Assembly (NCBI GenBank): GCA_031772625.1 | Contig: CM062817.1 | Span: 884,034,184-884,098,183 of the forward strand | Reading direction: 5' to 3' | DNA from: Pinus tabuliformis | Lineage: Eukaryota; Streptophyta; Pinopsida; Pinales; Pinaceae | DNA: 64,000 bases | Shown: in pieces, positions 48,597 through 59,735 of the stretch | Layout of the letters: each line of letters opens with the position of its first letter | Numbering within the stretch: the stretch's first letter is position 1 | Program-made: the position numbers and the translations under genes | The notes under the pieces: generated by a model | The model's database searches: none | Told to the model about the DNA's origin: nothing | Seen by the model: the letters and a program-made list of their open reading frames with translations, nothing else

Positions 48597-51500
48597 TGTT
48601 AGCCTCCTGTTGCAACAGGGTTTCATCTTTCATGATTGACATTTTTACATTCCAAATATGTCATACTTTGCAAGCTGCAGTGTTCCATATTTCCAAAAGA
48701 AGCCAAAGAAGAAAGCCATGAAGTGTGCTAGTCCAAATGCCACTGCTGATTCCAATTTTGATGAGTTGTTCCAGTTTTGAAGAGTTTTCATTTAAGGAAG
48801 GTCCAAACAGTCTAATCTTGGCCTTCCTAGGTTTCAATTTCCTGTTTTAGAATATAGAGAAATGTGTCTGTCCAAACAGTTTAATCTTGGCAGATTTGTA
48901 GATAGGTAGAGAATCAAAGGGACCCAATTGTTTAATCCGGGCCCTGGCAGAAATAAGTGTAGAGCTAGATAGGAAGCATTAAAAAGAAAAATTGTAAATC
49001 TGGGTCTGCAAGTCTAAGTGCACCCAAAACAAAACAAAACAAAAGGAAGAAAAAATGTTAGGTGAGTAGGCTGGGTAGGTAGCTGAGAGGTTGTAGAAGG
49101 ATGACTTATGATCAATTTTGTGTTACTAAATGTATATTTTTCCGGATCACAGTGCAGGCAGTTTTCATTCAAAGGAGCTCAAAGGTGGACATAACTAACT
49201 CCCCCTTCTTCTAATTCCCTATGTCACTTACTAATTTCCCAAAAGAGGTCAATATCTGCTTGATTCCTCTTAGTTCCATCATCCTCTGCATCAGATTGCC
49301 TTGGTGAAGATCTGCTTCACTCAAGGATTTTATTTCTTTTCAAACTCTTTTCCCCAAAATTGGCCTAAGATCCCTGACCTTAGCGCCTGCTTATCATCTC
49401 CATACTAACTACTAACTCTAGTATATAACTCCCTATCAGTTTTCCCCCTTCCCCTACTAAAACTTTGTATATAAAACTCCCCTATGTAAAATATCCCCTC
49501 CCTGGCAATATAGCCATATTTTTATAAGTCCAGGAAAAAATGGTCCACCTGGGGCTGTTTTTAGCCCATTCCAGTCATAACAGGAGTTAGATGACACCTG
49601 GTCATGCTAACAGCCTCTTCCCTAGCCCTAAAACCCTCAAAAATCCCTCTATTCCACCCCTAACCCAAATTTTGTACATAAAATATTAATCACGCTCATT
49701 TTAAACCCATGTTTCACCCCTTACCCTAAGTCCAGAACGCAAATACATTAACCCGCCCATATAACTTCAAACCCCGCATTTCCCTAAGTCTAAACCCACC
49801 CGCGTGCTTTATTAAATTCGGAATATCTAGCGCATATTCCCTGCCCATATACCCCCGCCGACTCACCATCGCCGCCACCCGTTGGACCATTAGCCCCGCA
49901 GATCTACGGCTGACGGGTCGTCCCATCCCCGAACCGTACGAAGCTTAGCGTCCGGAAGATGGGCAGTATTACCGCCGTAATCCTGCCACACGTCAAGCTC
50001 TCGGGTGTGGCGGAGCCCCTCCCTCCAAAACCACCCAGGCGCTAAGGCGGTGCGCCCAAAACCGCTTACCGCCATTTCCCTTGTGACGTCACCCGCCTGC
50101 GTGGCCTCCTGCCACTGTACCGCCGAGTCACCTGCCACGTGTCCTACCACATCATCAGAGCCGCCGTACCTGCGACGTCACCATCCGTACGTGATGATGT
50201 CATCATGATGACATCATCCCACCACGTCATCATGATGACGTCATCATGATGACGTCATCACTGACGTCACCGCCATACGAGGTCCCATCGCTGACGTCAT
50301 CATCACTTTTTTGGCGTGAAGGAGCAAAAATCGCACTTCGGAGCCCCCGAATCAGTTTCTGAGGCAGTTTTTGATGAGCGATTTGCACCCACAAATCGCT
50401 CATCGCTGGATTTTTTAGGCCGAAATGGGGAATCTTTTCATTTTGCAGCCCCCAGGAATCCTGAAAGGTGCCGAATGACCCATTTTTCTTCGCGAAGCTT
50501 GTCGGAAGGAGCAGAAGATAGTTCTAGAGGAAGCAGAGGCCGAACAACGGCCATTAATTCGTGATTAGACCCATAGCAAAGGAAAACAGCAGCCCAGTTT
50601 ATTGCCAAAGAGTATCAGAGGAAGAAGCAGAGCCAAAGAGTATCAGTCAAGGTCTTTTAGGGCTCGAAGCACCTGAACATTGATGAGCCCCCCAGAAAGT
50701 CAAATCAAGAGGTATAAGCCCATCCTTGCCCTCAAATCACAGTTAAAGCTTTAAATGTAGACCGATAGCAAAGAAGCGGAAACCCATACACATGTATTGC
50801 AGAAAACAATGCACCAATCCACCAAGGACTACATCATTTACTCAGTTTTGATAAGGCAGCCCTGAGCGCAGCCCGAGATATTTTTTGCATTTATTTCTGG
50901 ATAGTATTAGGTCAAGTAATCATCTTTCTTTCAGACCTGTTTAAGTCAAGTTGTAATAAAAGCAGTGGTAGAGAGTTTTTCCCTATATATACAACCCTCT
51001 ACATTGTTACAAGTGTTGGACAATTGAGAATTTTCACTAGAGACTCGCCTTGTATACCTGGGTTTTTCTATAATCAAAGATTGTTGAAAGCTTGGAGAGC
51101 AAACTGTCTATTGTAAATGAATGTTTTTGGAGATATGAAGATGGAATTCTTGTGTTGCAGTCTAAAGCAATAAGTGCATCTTACCTCTGTTTATTGTTTA
51201 CCACTATCTAGATAGCAGAAAGAAAGAATAGCTTAGAATTTGTTTAAGTACACTCTATGCTCAATTTCTGCTGTTTCTTTATGTTTTCCTCTGAATGAAT
51301 TGGTTATGAATGTGAATTCCCCCAGGCTCATATTTACCCCGATTCACATGTGCTAGCCAATTATCTAGGGATTCTTTACTGCCCCTAGGTAGAGCTCTGT
51401 TACCCCCATCTGTTAAACTGATTGAGAGATTCTTAACTGCCTCTCATTACTTAGCATTCTTTCCATCACTTAAACCTGAAATATTGTTTCATGCGTAGCT

Positions 51501-51815
51501 ATCTAGCTCCACTTTCCCTCTCTTGTGACTGAAGAAGTGCACCAGCAATTCTCCTCCTCGACTCCACGCCCAATGGTTTGAAACTCCCAGCCTATGCCTT
51601 GCCTCTATGTCTGAAGACATCAATTTTCCCACCAAAAACAAAACAAAAACCCTCCGAACTCAAAACCTAGCCTAAAATCCTTTTCAACAAAGCTAAATAT
51701 AAAAGAGAGAGCCCTCTCTGATTGCAGGTTGGCTAGAACCTGCAGTCCAAAGTTGGTTTGTGGTTACCTCGGCCGTATCCTTTTCCGGAGCTTAAGGACA
51801 ACCTGAGTGATAACA
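48597..51815 (+). repeat. 3' LTR of element H
   Basis: 3,219 bases. Starts TGTTAGCCTCC and ends GATAACA. Five exact TGACGTCA sites lie at 50084, 50236, 50250, 50262 and 50292, CACGTG at 50136-50141 and TATATATA at 50984-50991. Confidence 0.9.
50084..50299 (+). promoter_or_regulatory. Cluster of TGACGTCA sites in 3' LTR of H
   Basis: Five exact octamers again, but the middle ones are arranged differently from the 5' LTR, as a run of ATCATGATGACGTC units (50205-50260). Site number is kept while spacing changed. Confidence 0.6.
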
Positions 51816-51820
51816 ACAAC

Positions 51821-52173
51821 AAGGATACTGGATTTCATAGTCACTAGCTCATTGTTTGGTTTAATTAGAATTTAGGTACATTTTTATTTTTTCTTAGTAA
51901 TTGATTTCATCATTGCAAGTTTGAAAACCTTTTTGAAAACTTTAAAGTTTGGAAACTATTTTAGAGGTCACCATTGCCTTGAACACTTATATCCATACTT
52001 GACTTTTAGAATTGCCATCTCACATTAGGGAATCAACAAAAGATAAATCCAAAAACGACAAAGAAGTAAGAAATCAGTTATCTTGCATATATAGTGCACT
52101 TCACTTCAGCAATTTACGACTCTCGGATTGACAATTTATATAGCAATTTAGGACACACTAAATTGACCAAACA
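51821..52173 (+). repeat. 3' LTR of element F, right part
   Basis: Aligns with 23690-24060 of the 5' LTR, apart from a deletion of about 17 bases near 52050, and ends GACCAAACA. The ACAAC before it (51816-51820) is the target duplication of H. Confidence 0.85.
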
Positions 52174-52837
52174 TCAACATCAGCACATCATCCAAGAAGT
52201 TGACTTAGAAACACCCCTTCGGTACCTTAAGGCTTGCATACATCAATGGCAGGTTTCAAACTTCCGGCGACAGGTTGAGATCACTGGCCTTCGACCGAAA
52301 GACTTTGTATGGTGTTCGACATCAAATCATTTATTCACACCTTGCGAAATGTACTGTAGTACCTTGAGGGTCATTATCATTATTGGTGATTCCTCTCGTG
52401 TCTGTTAACGACTTACATCATTGGCTGGTAATCAGACGATGTCTCTCCATGTTCGACTTCAGATCATCTATTCACATGGTTAGACTTGTACTTGAGTGAA
52501 AGATTGGATGAGATTGAAGACCTCGGATCTAGTTTCATCCATCCGGGCTACGATATATTTTCAGGAGTACTATATCAAATGTACAATGGCCTTACATTCA
52601 TGGTCATCCATTCATGGGTCTACATTTGTAGACGACTATATTTGTACATGTAATGAAAGTTTATAAGCTAAGCATGGGTATGCCTTCCCTCAGCTAAATT
52701 GTGAGAAAAAATTCAAAGTATCATTATATCTGTATTGTAATTGATGTAGGTCACCTTCCACTTTGAAACCTTCTCTGCAAGTGGTAAAGCATCTCACTTG
52801 GCATGTTTATTTTCGACCTCATGCTTTATTGGGCAAC
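52174..52837 (+). other. Non-coding interior of element E, right
   Basis: Begins with TCAAC, the right target duplication of F. No reading frame resembles a known protein. It ends just before the 3' LTR of E without an obvious purine tract. Confidence 0.5.
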
Positions 52838-53854
52838 TGTTATAGGAAAATTTGGGCACATCAACCTCAGCTTCGAGATCCATATAATTAGGGCACATCA
52901 ATCCCTAATTCAGTTGTTTTCATTCCCTAATGAAGTTAACCAACATCATGCTTGGTTCCCAAGATTTTCATGACACCTTTCATCCAAAAAAATTCCCCTA
53001 GAGAGATTAGCGCGGGTGGCCCTTTATCAGGCTGCAATGCATTGCAGGTAACTACACAGCCTGGGTGCTATGCATCACACTTAGCCTTTTTTTCACCTAC
53101 GATGAGCGAGATCCAACGAGTTTTTAAAAATAAATCCATTGGATTCCTCATCCAGTGGATGCTTCTAGAAACTTCTAGATGGATTGGGATCGCTTTTGGA
53201 TGAGGAGGGAGATGAATGAACCTTAATCCATTATCCCCTCCTCCATGGAACAAACTCCCAAAAATGGCAAAGCATTTATGAGGGCCATTAATGGCCTAAC
53301 CTCCTCCATTCAGCTATAAATGGAGCAAGCATTCAAAGGCTAGGGGAGGTTGGAACTTTGTAAGTTAAGGAAATGCTGCTTGAGTGAGACTTGAGAGAAA
53401 GGAATGTTATCATGTCAAATTGATGTTTCATGAGGAGAGAAGGGTTTGAAGATGGAAGGATGATGCTGAATCGAACATGGTTTCAAGGGTTGTAACCTTT
53501 CCTGAATTAATAAAGAGTTCTATGTTTTTTCCCATTCATGTGTTCATGTGATGTTTATTGTACTTTTGATTCTATAATATGTTTAGTTAACAGATCAATT
53601 TGTATGCTTTGATGGTTTGTTGTCTTAGCTTTGTGTGTAGGCACCTTCCAAGCAAGTTAAGTATGGGAGGGAGTGGAAAAAGCGGTCAAAGTGAAGAAGG
53701 ATCGAGTGAAAGATCCAGGTTGGTTCCTTTGTTCCTCTTTCTTTTATCTGTTAGCTATAGGAAAAAGCAATGGAATTACTTTAACTATTGTTCTAGACTT
53801 GCTACTAGGTCTAGGGGTTAGTTGTTGAAAGAAACACTAAATTTTCCCATAACA
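52838..53854 (+). repeat. 3' LTR of element E
   Basis: 1,017 bases. Starts TGTTATAGGAAAATTTGGG and ends ATTTTCCCATAACA, an extended inverted terminus. TATAAAT lies at 53315-53321. Only its first 599 bases have a partner at 19218-19816. Confidence 0.85.
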
Positions 53855-54928
53855 AAGACTTTGCCACAAAAATGTAAAATTAGTTTGAAATGTCTATGCT
53901 TGGTGAGTTGACATACTTTTTGGGTCTTCAGATTTGTCAGCAGGATAATGGAATATTCATATATAAAACCAAGTACACCAAGGAAATGCTCAAAAAATTC
54001 TAGATGGAATATTGTAAGCCAGTCCTCACCCCCATGATAACAGGTTGCAAGTTAAGCTAAAGGATGTGGACCAAAGGTTGTATAGATCAATGATTGGTAG
54101 TCTCCTATATGTGACAGCCTCTCGGCTTGATATGATGCAGGCAGTTGGAAAAGTAGCAAGATTCCAAGTAGCACCAAAAGAATGTCATATTATTGCCATC
54201 AAAAGAATTCTTGGATTTCTTAAGGGCACATCAGAATAAGGTCTATGGTATCCCAAAGGAAATGATTTGATTATCCAAGCTTATACAGATGCTGATTGGT
54301 CAGGAAGTGTTGATGATAGTAAGAGTACTAGTGGAGCAACATTCTATCTAGGTGGCTGTCTTGTTTCATGGTTAAGTGAAAATAAGTCTTCAATCTCGCT
54401 ATCCACAACAGAAACAAAATATATCGTGGCAACAACTTGTACACAAGTTCTATAGATGAAGCAAGCTTTGCAAGATCTTCAAGCCAAGTTTGGTGAGCCT
54501 ATTCCAATATTTTGCGATAACACCAACGACATCAGTATCTCCAAGAGTCATGTGATGCATTCCAAAACGAAGCACATTTTGATTAAATATCATTTCGTTA
54601 GAGAGTAGGTTGCCGAAAGGAATATCAAGCTTGAATATTTTGGCACAAAGGAACAAATTGCTGAAATCTTTACCAAACCATTACCTCGTGAAGCATTTCA
54701 GTATCTTCGCCAAAATCTTGGGATTCTCCCAAGTTTTCATTAGACTCTTTCTCTTATCTAGTCGAGTCGAAAGGGGGAGTGGAGGTATGTATAGGTCCGC
54801 AGGATGGCTGTTTGTCAGGGGGAGTTACCCTTTTCCATTGATGGCAGAGGGGAAGAGAAGGCAGTAGGAAGGGGTTTCATGATCGCAGGGGGAGTACTTG
54901 TGTTGCCTTCAATGCCAAATGTGGAGAT
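53855..54928 (+). mobile_element. Array D unit 3, right part
   Basis: Resumes after AAGAC with TTTGCCACAAAAATG, the same sequence that follows GTAAAGAC in units 1 and 2. It ends with a purine tract and the fourth LTR start at 54929. Confidence 0.8.
53860..54745 (+). pseudogene. RT C-terminus and RNase H (copia), unit 3
   Basis: RT end (LTYFLGLQICQQD-like near 53905-53950, where the text carries substitutions). Then the linker YRSMIGSLLYVTASR from 54045, RNase H with YTDADWSGSVDDSKSTSGA (54267) and the conserved LYLGGCLVSWLS-type segment, a stop near 54453, and the C-terminal IADIFTKPLP region mutated to AEIFTKPLP near 54661. Several stops; not functional. Confidence 0.75.
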
Positions 54929-55339
54929 TGTTTATCAGTGGTTGTCATTGATGTCAACCCAAGCAGCACCAGGGGCTACCCCGATCTTGGAAGGGAATTT
55001 TGACTTGACAACTCATATTATTTTGCGTCAAATATCTTCTTGATGGATTCTAATTGTTGAGATGTTTCCGTTGATATATGGTACGCCTCCCAGTTCTTCA
55101 CGGTTTGAGAGTTATTTGAGTTTGAAGTTAGTAACCCCAGTTAGTGGGATAAAACCATATGGGGTTGTGGTGTGGCACTCATAATTATTTGTGGTCATTG
55201 AATAGTCAATAATTAATAATATTTTTTTGCTCCTAAAATCCCTCCAATGTTCACTTGTTGAGGACCCTCTCAACTGAAGACATTCATATAAATAATTACC
55301 CTCATATCCTCCTCTTGTAGGGATTTTGTGGCTTCAAGC
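54929..55339 (+). repeat. Array D, fourth LTR start, cut by element B
   Basis: TGTTTATCAGTGG matches the starts of the other units, with TATAAAT at 55287-55293. It reaches the first bases of the gypsy-type leader (GTAGGGATTTTGTGGCTTC) before element B begins at 55340. Confidence 0.75.
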
Positions 55340-55656
55340 TGTTAATCTAGGTTGTCATTGATGTCAATATGGCACTAGCCGAGATGGAAAATATTGTTGA
55401 AATGCCTGGTTCCAAATGTTGATGTCATAACTCTTTTTTCATAAGAATGTCATCAATTAACATGCCAAGTCATTAATGAAGAAGTCTTAAGAAGTGCCAA
55501 GTATTTAGAAGCCCTTGATGACATATGGAGGACTACATTTGATGATGTCATATTCTTGATGAATGAGCACAATTGATGATGGCACTTGATGAGGTCTTGA
55601 TAACATGGTTGGAGATCATTTGATGGTTGTAAGATTATTTTGGAGTTATCCTAATG

Positions 55657-55833
55657 ATGTTGCACTATGATTGCACTAGTATATCATGACATTGTTCATG
55701 TGTCATGCTACATGGATGTTGCACTATGATTGCACTAGTATATCATGACATTGTTCATGCATCATTCTACATGGATGTTGCACTATGATTGCACTAGTAT
55801 ATCATGACATTGTTCATGCGTCATGCTACATGG
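55657..55833 (+). repeat. 59-bp tandem repeat, 3 units
   Basis: Units begin ATGTTGCACTATGATTGCAC at 55657, 55716 and 55775, nearly identical. Confidence 0.9.
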
Positions 55834-56370
55834 ATGTTGAACTCCTAAATAATGACTCTATGATCCTATGATGACATTGATAACAATAGAGAAGCCAAAG
55901 AATGAAGAAGCCACGCTGTCCCAAACATTCCTCATGTTGTCCCAAACTTTTTATGCATAAAATTTAAGGACAATCACAAAGAAAAAATATTTTGGAAACC
56001 TTGGAGGCATCCTTTGAAAATGGATCCTAGACCATCTTAAAGAGGAATTTTTCCTCTTTCTAACGAGACTTTATTTGCCCCGAAACTCCAAATAGTTTGT
56101 AAGATATTGAATTTTTAAGTTAAGGAAATTATTCCTAACAGTGAGCTGACCTACACTCAGTCATACAAGTTGGCCTCACTTCTAATAGACATGTCCCTTC
56201 AGTTATAAATGAAATCTCTATAAATAGATGTCTAAACACTTCATTTTCATTAGCAATTCATGCAAGAATTCAGAGATACTAAGTACAAGAGAAGACAGAA
56301 GGCTGAGGAGAACAAGGAGACTATTGTTTAGGACCAAAAAAAATGATAATTTTGTTTGGACATAAAATCT

Positions 56371-56670
56371 TGGTCGAAGCTGTTGTATTTTCCGTGGTCG
56401 AAGCTTCCGTAGTTGTCGTGGTTGAAACTACCATAGTTTTCGTGGTCAAAGTTGCCGTAGTTTCCGTGGTCAAAGCTGCCGTAGTTTCCATGGTACAAGC
56501 TGCCATAGTTGTCATGGTCGAAGTTGTTGTGGTTGAAGCTGTCGTAGTTGCCGTGATTGAAACTGCTGTAGTTGCCATGGTCGAAGTTTCCATAGTTTTC
56601 ATGGTTGAAGCTGCCATAGTTGCCATGGTTGAAGCTGTCGTGGTTGAAGTTGTCATAGTTGTCGTGGTCG
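56371..56670 (+). repeat. 24-bp minisatellite, about 12-13 units
   Basis: The unit is GTGGTCGAAGCTGCCGTAGT followed by TGCC, with some units shortened by 9-12 bases. The period is a multiple of three and the unit lacks stops in several frames. Both strands are therefore open over this tract, giving Val/Glu/Ala-rich or Asn/His/Gly/Tyr-rich peptides. Confidence 0.9.
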
Positions 56671-57004
56671 ATGTGTTGATTTATTGAGATTGGACAAATA
56701 GATATTATTGAAGTCTTCTCTTGAGAAAAGAATAGGGCAGAGTTGGAGAACCTTGTGAAGCAGCATATTGAATATTTGTGGAGATCATTGAAGACCATGA
56801 TGCATTGAAGCCATTATGAGGTGACCTTGAAGAAGTTTTGTTTGGGTAACATGAAGAGTAGTGGTGACACCTTCATGTGAAGAAAAAGGTTGTCATTGAT
56901 GATGTGACGTGGAGAATAAGTGAAGGCGTAGCAAAATATTGATAGGGCTTGTGGAAGAAAACATTAGGAGTCGTGAAGTATAATCAAACATACCTTGACA
57001 AAGT

Positions 57005-57340
57005 AAAGCTATAGGGTTGGAGCCCTTGGGGTTGGTGCCTCAAAATTGACAAGGTTGGTGCCTTGGAAAGTCCAAGTTGGTGCTTGGAAAATATAGGATT
57101 GGTGTCCTTGGGGTTGGTGCTCCTAAACTCAAGGTTGGTGCCTTGGATAAGATAGGGTTGGAGCCCTAGAGGATCGGAGTCCTCAAGAAACTAGGTCGGA
57201 TCCTGAACAAGATATAGGGTTGGAGCCCTTGAGGTTGGTGCCTCAAAATTGACAAGGTTGGAGCCTTGGAAGTCCAAGTCAGTGCTTGTCAAATATAGGT
57301 TGGAGCCTGGGAAATTGAAGATCGGTGTCTTCATTTAGGG
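57005..57340 (+). repeat. GGTTGG(A/T)GCC repeat tract
   Basis: Irregular repetition of GGTTGGTGCCTTGG and GGTTGGAGCCCTTG phrases, with a larger duplication (57013-57090 against 57226-57300). Confidence 0.75.
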
Positions 57341-57499
57341 TTGGATCCCTACATATATTGTACTTGATTTATTGAAGAAATTAATAAAAGCATTTATTCT
57401 TATTGTTCATTTTGTGTTGTAAATATAAGTGATGTAACTCGCAAAAGTAACAATTGAAAAGAAATACTAATTCACCCCCATCTTAGTATTTCCAAAAAT

Positions 57500-57511
57500 T
57501 GGTATCAGAGC
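57500..57511 (+). other. Primer-binding site (initiator tRNA-Met), element B
   Basis: TGGTATCAGAGC, exact, at the start of the internal region of B. Confidence 0.85.
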
Positions 57512-57563
57512 TAGTACCTTCACTCAACACCTAACAGCTTGAAGGTTGATCATTAGAACACGA

Positions 57564-58415
57564 ATGGGAAAGCCAAGGAATAAAGTCTCCAATCCTCCTA
57601 AAGATGTGTCTCCCTCAACCACCGAAATTGAAGTCAATCAATTTGTGAAGGCTCCATTGTTCAATGGAAACTTTGATATATGGGAGTCAAGAATGAGGAA
57701 TTTCTTAAAGACTCAAGGCATTGAAGTCTGGAAATCAATGATTGTTGATAGCATGATGGATGGAGAATCCAAGGAACATAATACAAGAGTAATGAAAGCA
57801 ATCTTGAATGGACTACCTAATTTTATGAAGGCCAATTTTGAAAAATGTTCGTCAGCAAAAGGCATATGGGATAAACTTCATGATCTTCACTCAAAAGGAG
57901 CGTTGACAATGATCTCTATTCAATAAAATGAAGGAAAACAAGAAGGAAATCTAGAGCCCATCAAGGAAGGTGAAGATAAGAGTGATAACATCAAGGCTAA
58001 AGAAGACCTAGAAGATGAAGAGAATGAAAAAGATTTTGAAGAAGATCACCTCACTAAACTTATAGCTACCATGGAAGAGATTAACAATTTGCAAAAAGGA
58101 AAATGAGGAACTTAAGAAGAAAGTGCTAGTTGCTGACCAGGATAAGAGAAGGAAGGAATTTGAACTTGTCAAGCTTCATGTACAAGAAATAGATGAGGAT
58201 CTCGCCAAGATTAAGGAAAAATTTCATCAAAACAAGAGAAGCATCATGAAGAAGTCATATCCATGACAAATAAATTGGATAAGGCAAAGAAACATGAAGA
58301 TACCTTGTCAAGCCACCTTGAACAAAGGCACAAAATCTTGAACAAACTTGAAGCAGAGATTGGTCAATACAAGGAAGAGGTCTCCTCCCTTAGATCTAAA
58401 CTAGAAGAAGCAAGG
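57564..58415 (+). pseudogene. copia gag of element B, truncated
   Basis: ATG 57564 starts MGKPRNKVSNPPKDVS. A typical copia gag N-terminal domain follows (FNGNFDIWESRMRNFLKTQG; SAKGIWDKLHDLHSKG). TAA stands at 57924-57926. Beyond it, the sequence continues as an acidic and coiled-coil gag tail (HLTKLIATMEEINNLQK; SSLRSKLEEAR) in shifting frames. It stops at 58415, where element C starts TGTTGAAATT. The flank CAAGG (58411-58415) is the expected target duplication. Confidence 0.75.
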
Positions 58416-59574
58416 TGTTGAAATTTGGTACTGGAGGACAGGTGGTTCCCTTAGACTTTGATATTTGGCCTAGGGAAAAGTTTCCAAAAGAATTTAATTT
58501 TTCTCCTAGAGTGACTTTATAATTTTTTATAAAGTCAAATCTAATTTAAAAGTGACTTTAAGTGATAAGTTACTAAAGTCTAATTTTAAAGTGACTTTAT
58601 TAAAGTCAATGTAAAATTAGAAAGGAAAAGTGACTTTGAAATAAATGACTAAGTGGGTCTTTATTAAAGTGGGGTGAATTAAGAAATAGAAAGTGAGATT
58701 TAGATGAGCATTTAATCTCAGCCATAGATCTAAATCTATTTCAGCCATTGGATTTAGGGATCACCCAAAAGTCACTTAGGTTTAGATTAAAGGAGGAAAA
58801 GGTCATTCATTCTTTCATGAGAAGATTGGGAGAAGGAGAGCAAGAGAGCAAGAGAGATTTTTTAGCAGGAAGGAGAAGGAGACAACAGCTTGGCACACAT
58901 TCCAAGGCAGTAGTTGAGCAAATTTTTATAGCTGATTTAGCACATAGTGAAAGGCAGATTTTGGCACGATTTTCAAGGAGTGGTTTGCACAAAAATCAAG
59001 GAGTAGTTTGCTGGTTTTTCTACCTGCAAAACGAGGGTCGTACAACACATTTATTGTAGGTCGTACAATGCATTTATTGCAGTCCATACAACGCATTTAA
59101 TGTTGGTCGTACAACAGCATTTAATGCTAAAAGTGGGCACGAAAGTCCAGGAGGCCATACAACATTTATTGTTGTCCTGTTTGTTGTAATTCCCAGGTTG
59201 TTGTGAGGCACGATAAAAGAGATAAGTTGTAAATTTTCTTGCTGATTTTTTGCTGAATATTTCTCACTGTAAAAGGCAATTTTCAGAAATAAAGAAGAGC
59301 TCTCGAACTGGTTTTCCCCAAGAGTTATAGGGGGTTTTTCCAGGGTCACCTTGACCAAAAAACATTGTGTTCAAATGTGTTAAATGACTGTTTGTACTTG
59401 CTGATTTTTTATTTCTGCATTTTCCAGCATTCTGTAAAATTTCCAGAATTTGTGTTTTCAGCAAAACTTATTTTTCCAGCTTGTTGAATGTATGGATATG
59501 GGAAAGGGCATTTAACTATATGGGAGAAATAAGGTGAAACTGAAAACCAGGGTGGGAAAACAAAAATTTCTACA
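58416..59574 (+). repeat. 5' LTR of element C
   Basis: 1,159 bases with ends TGT...ACA. It contains a perfect 10-base inverted repeat with a 4-base loop at 58513-58536 (GACTTTATAA / TTATAAAGTC), further TGACTTTA/TAAAGTCA pairs, and four copies of a 23-base unit GGTCGTACAACGCATTTAAT at about 59036-59130. Confidence 0.8.
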
Positions 59575-59586
59575 TGGTATCAGAGC
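59575..59586 (+). other. Primer-binding site (initiator tRNA-Met), element C
   Basis: TGGTATCAGAGC begins directly after the LTR end at 59574. Confidence 0.9.
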
Positions 59587-59735
59587 TTGAGTGCTAAAGT
59601 GCAGTTTGGGACAACAAGGAGAAAAAATTACAGCTGCTGATTTTTCACTCAGAAAATTCCAGCACGCTGATTTTTCACAAACAACAGTTTTATTTTTACT
59701 ACAGTAGTGCTATTTTTCAGTTCTAGGACAACAGG

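Larger units (their letters stand above)
37151..51815 (+). mobile_element. Element H: Tat/Ogre-like Ty3/gypsy retrotransposon
   Basis: LTRs of about 3.2 kb (37151-40355 and 48597-51815) start TGTTAGCCTCC and end GATAACA. The target site is ACAGC at left and ACAAC at right, one mismatch, and F's LTR resumes after it. The 5' LTR is followed by a primer site, then gag-protease-RNase H, RT-RNase H and integrase. An additional RNase H lies upstream of RT. Such an extra domain is typical of the Tat/Ogre group. The integrase is split by hAT-like transposon I and several stops occur. Confidence 0.85.
22302..52173 (+). mobile_element. Element F: Athila-like Ty3/gypsy retrotransposon
   Basis: LTRs start TGTTGAGTCCC and end GACCAAACA (22302-24060; 35648-37150 resumed at 51821-52173). 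Target duplication is TCGAC at left and TCAAC at right, one mismatch. An exact 18-base tRNA-Asp primer site follows the 5' LTR. The order is gag, protease, RT, RNase H, integrase, then a third ORF, and a purine tract AATGGGGGTA before the 3' LTR. The CPLD-type double knuckle and DLGA protease point to the Athila lineage. It is interrupted by G in gag and by H in the 3' LTR, and disabled by stops and frameshifts. Confidence 0.85.
19218..53854 (+). mobile_element. Element E: gene-less LTR retrotransposon, hosting F, G, H and I
   Basis: The left end (CGTTACAGGAAAATTTGGGC) matches the start of an LTR at 52838 (TGTTATAGGAAAATTTGGGC). The right end ATTTTCCCATAACA is its inverted partner. AAGAC is duplicated at 19213-19217 and 53855-53859, and copia unit 3 resumes exactly there. 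E's own interior is 19817-22301 plus 52174-52837. It contains a minisatellite and no protein-coding trace, so E is non-autonomous. Confidence 0.8.
9093..55339 (+). mobile_element. Array D: tandem copia-type retrotransposon units sharing LTRs
   Basis: Four LTR starts of one family (TGTTGATCAGTGGTTGTC-like) occur at 9093, 12756, 16524 and 54929. Subtracting element E gives unit lengths of about 3.66, 3.77 and 3.76 kb. Each unit reads LTR/leader, zinc knuckle, RT, RNase H, then a purine tract like CAAAGGGGGAGAT and the next LTR. Protease and integrase are absent from all three. The array is inserted in the 3' LTR of element A and its last LTR is cut by element B at 55340. No clear tRNA-Met primer site is visible; TGGTAGCAGGGAGG near 11077 may be a decayed one. 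Confidence 0.75.
55340..57494 (+). repeat. 5' LTR of element B (right edge approximate)
   Basis: The left edge is fixed by the break in the D LTR. The right edge is placed at TTTCCA before the primer site; no perfect inverted terminus was found, so it is uncertain. TATAAATA lies at 56219-56226. It contains three separate tandem-repeat tracts (55657-55833, 56371-56670, 57005-57340). Confidence 0.55.

Noticed and set aside
52094..52408. 104-codon frame crossing the end of the F LTR into E
   Set aside because: It spans the junction between F and E, so it cannot be an old gene, and it has no known motif.
56321..56798. Three long frames on both strands
   Set aside because: All are translations of the 24-bp minisatellite in the LTR of B.
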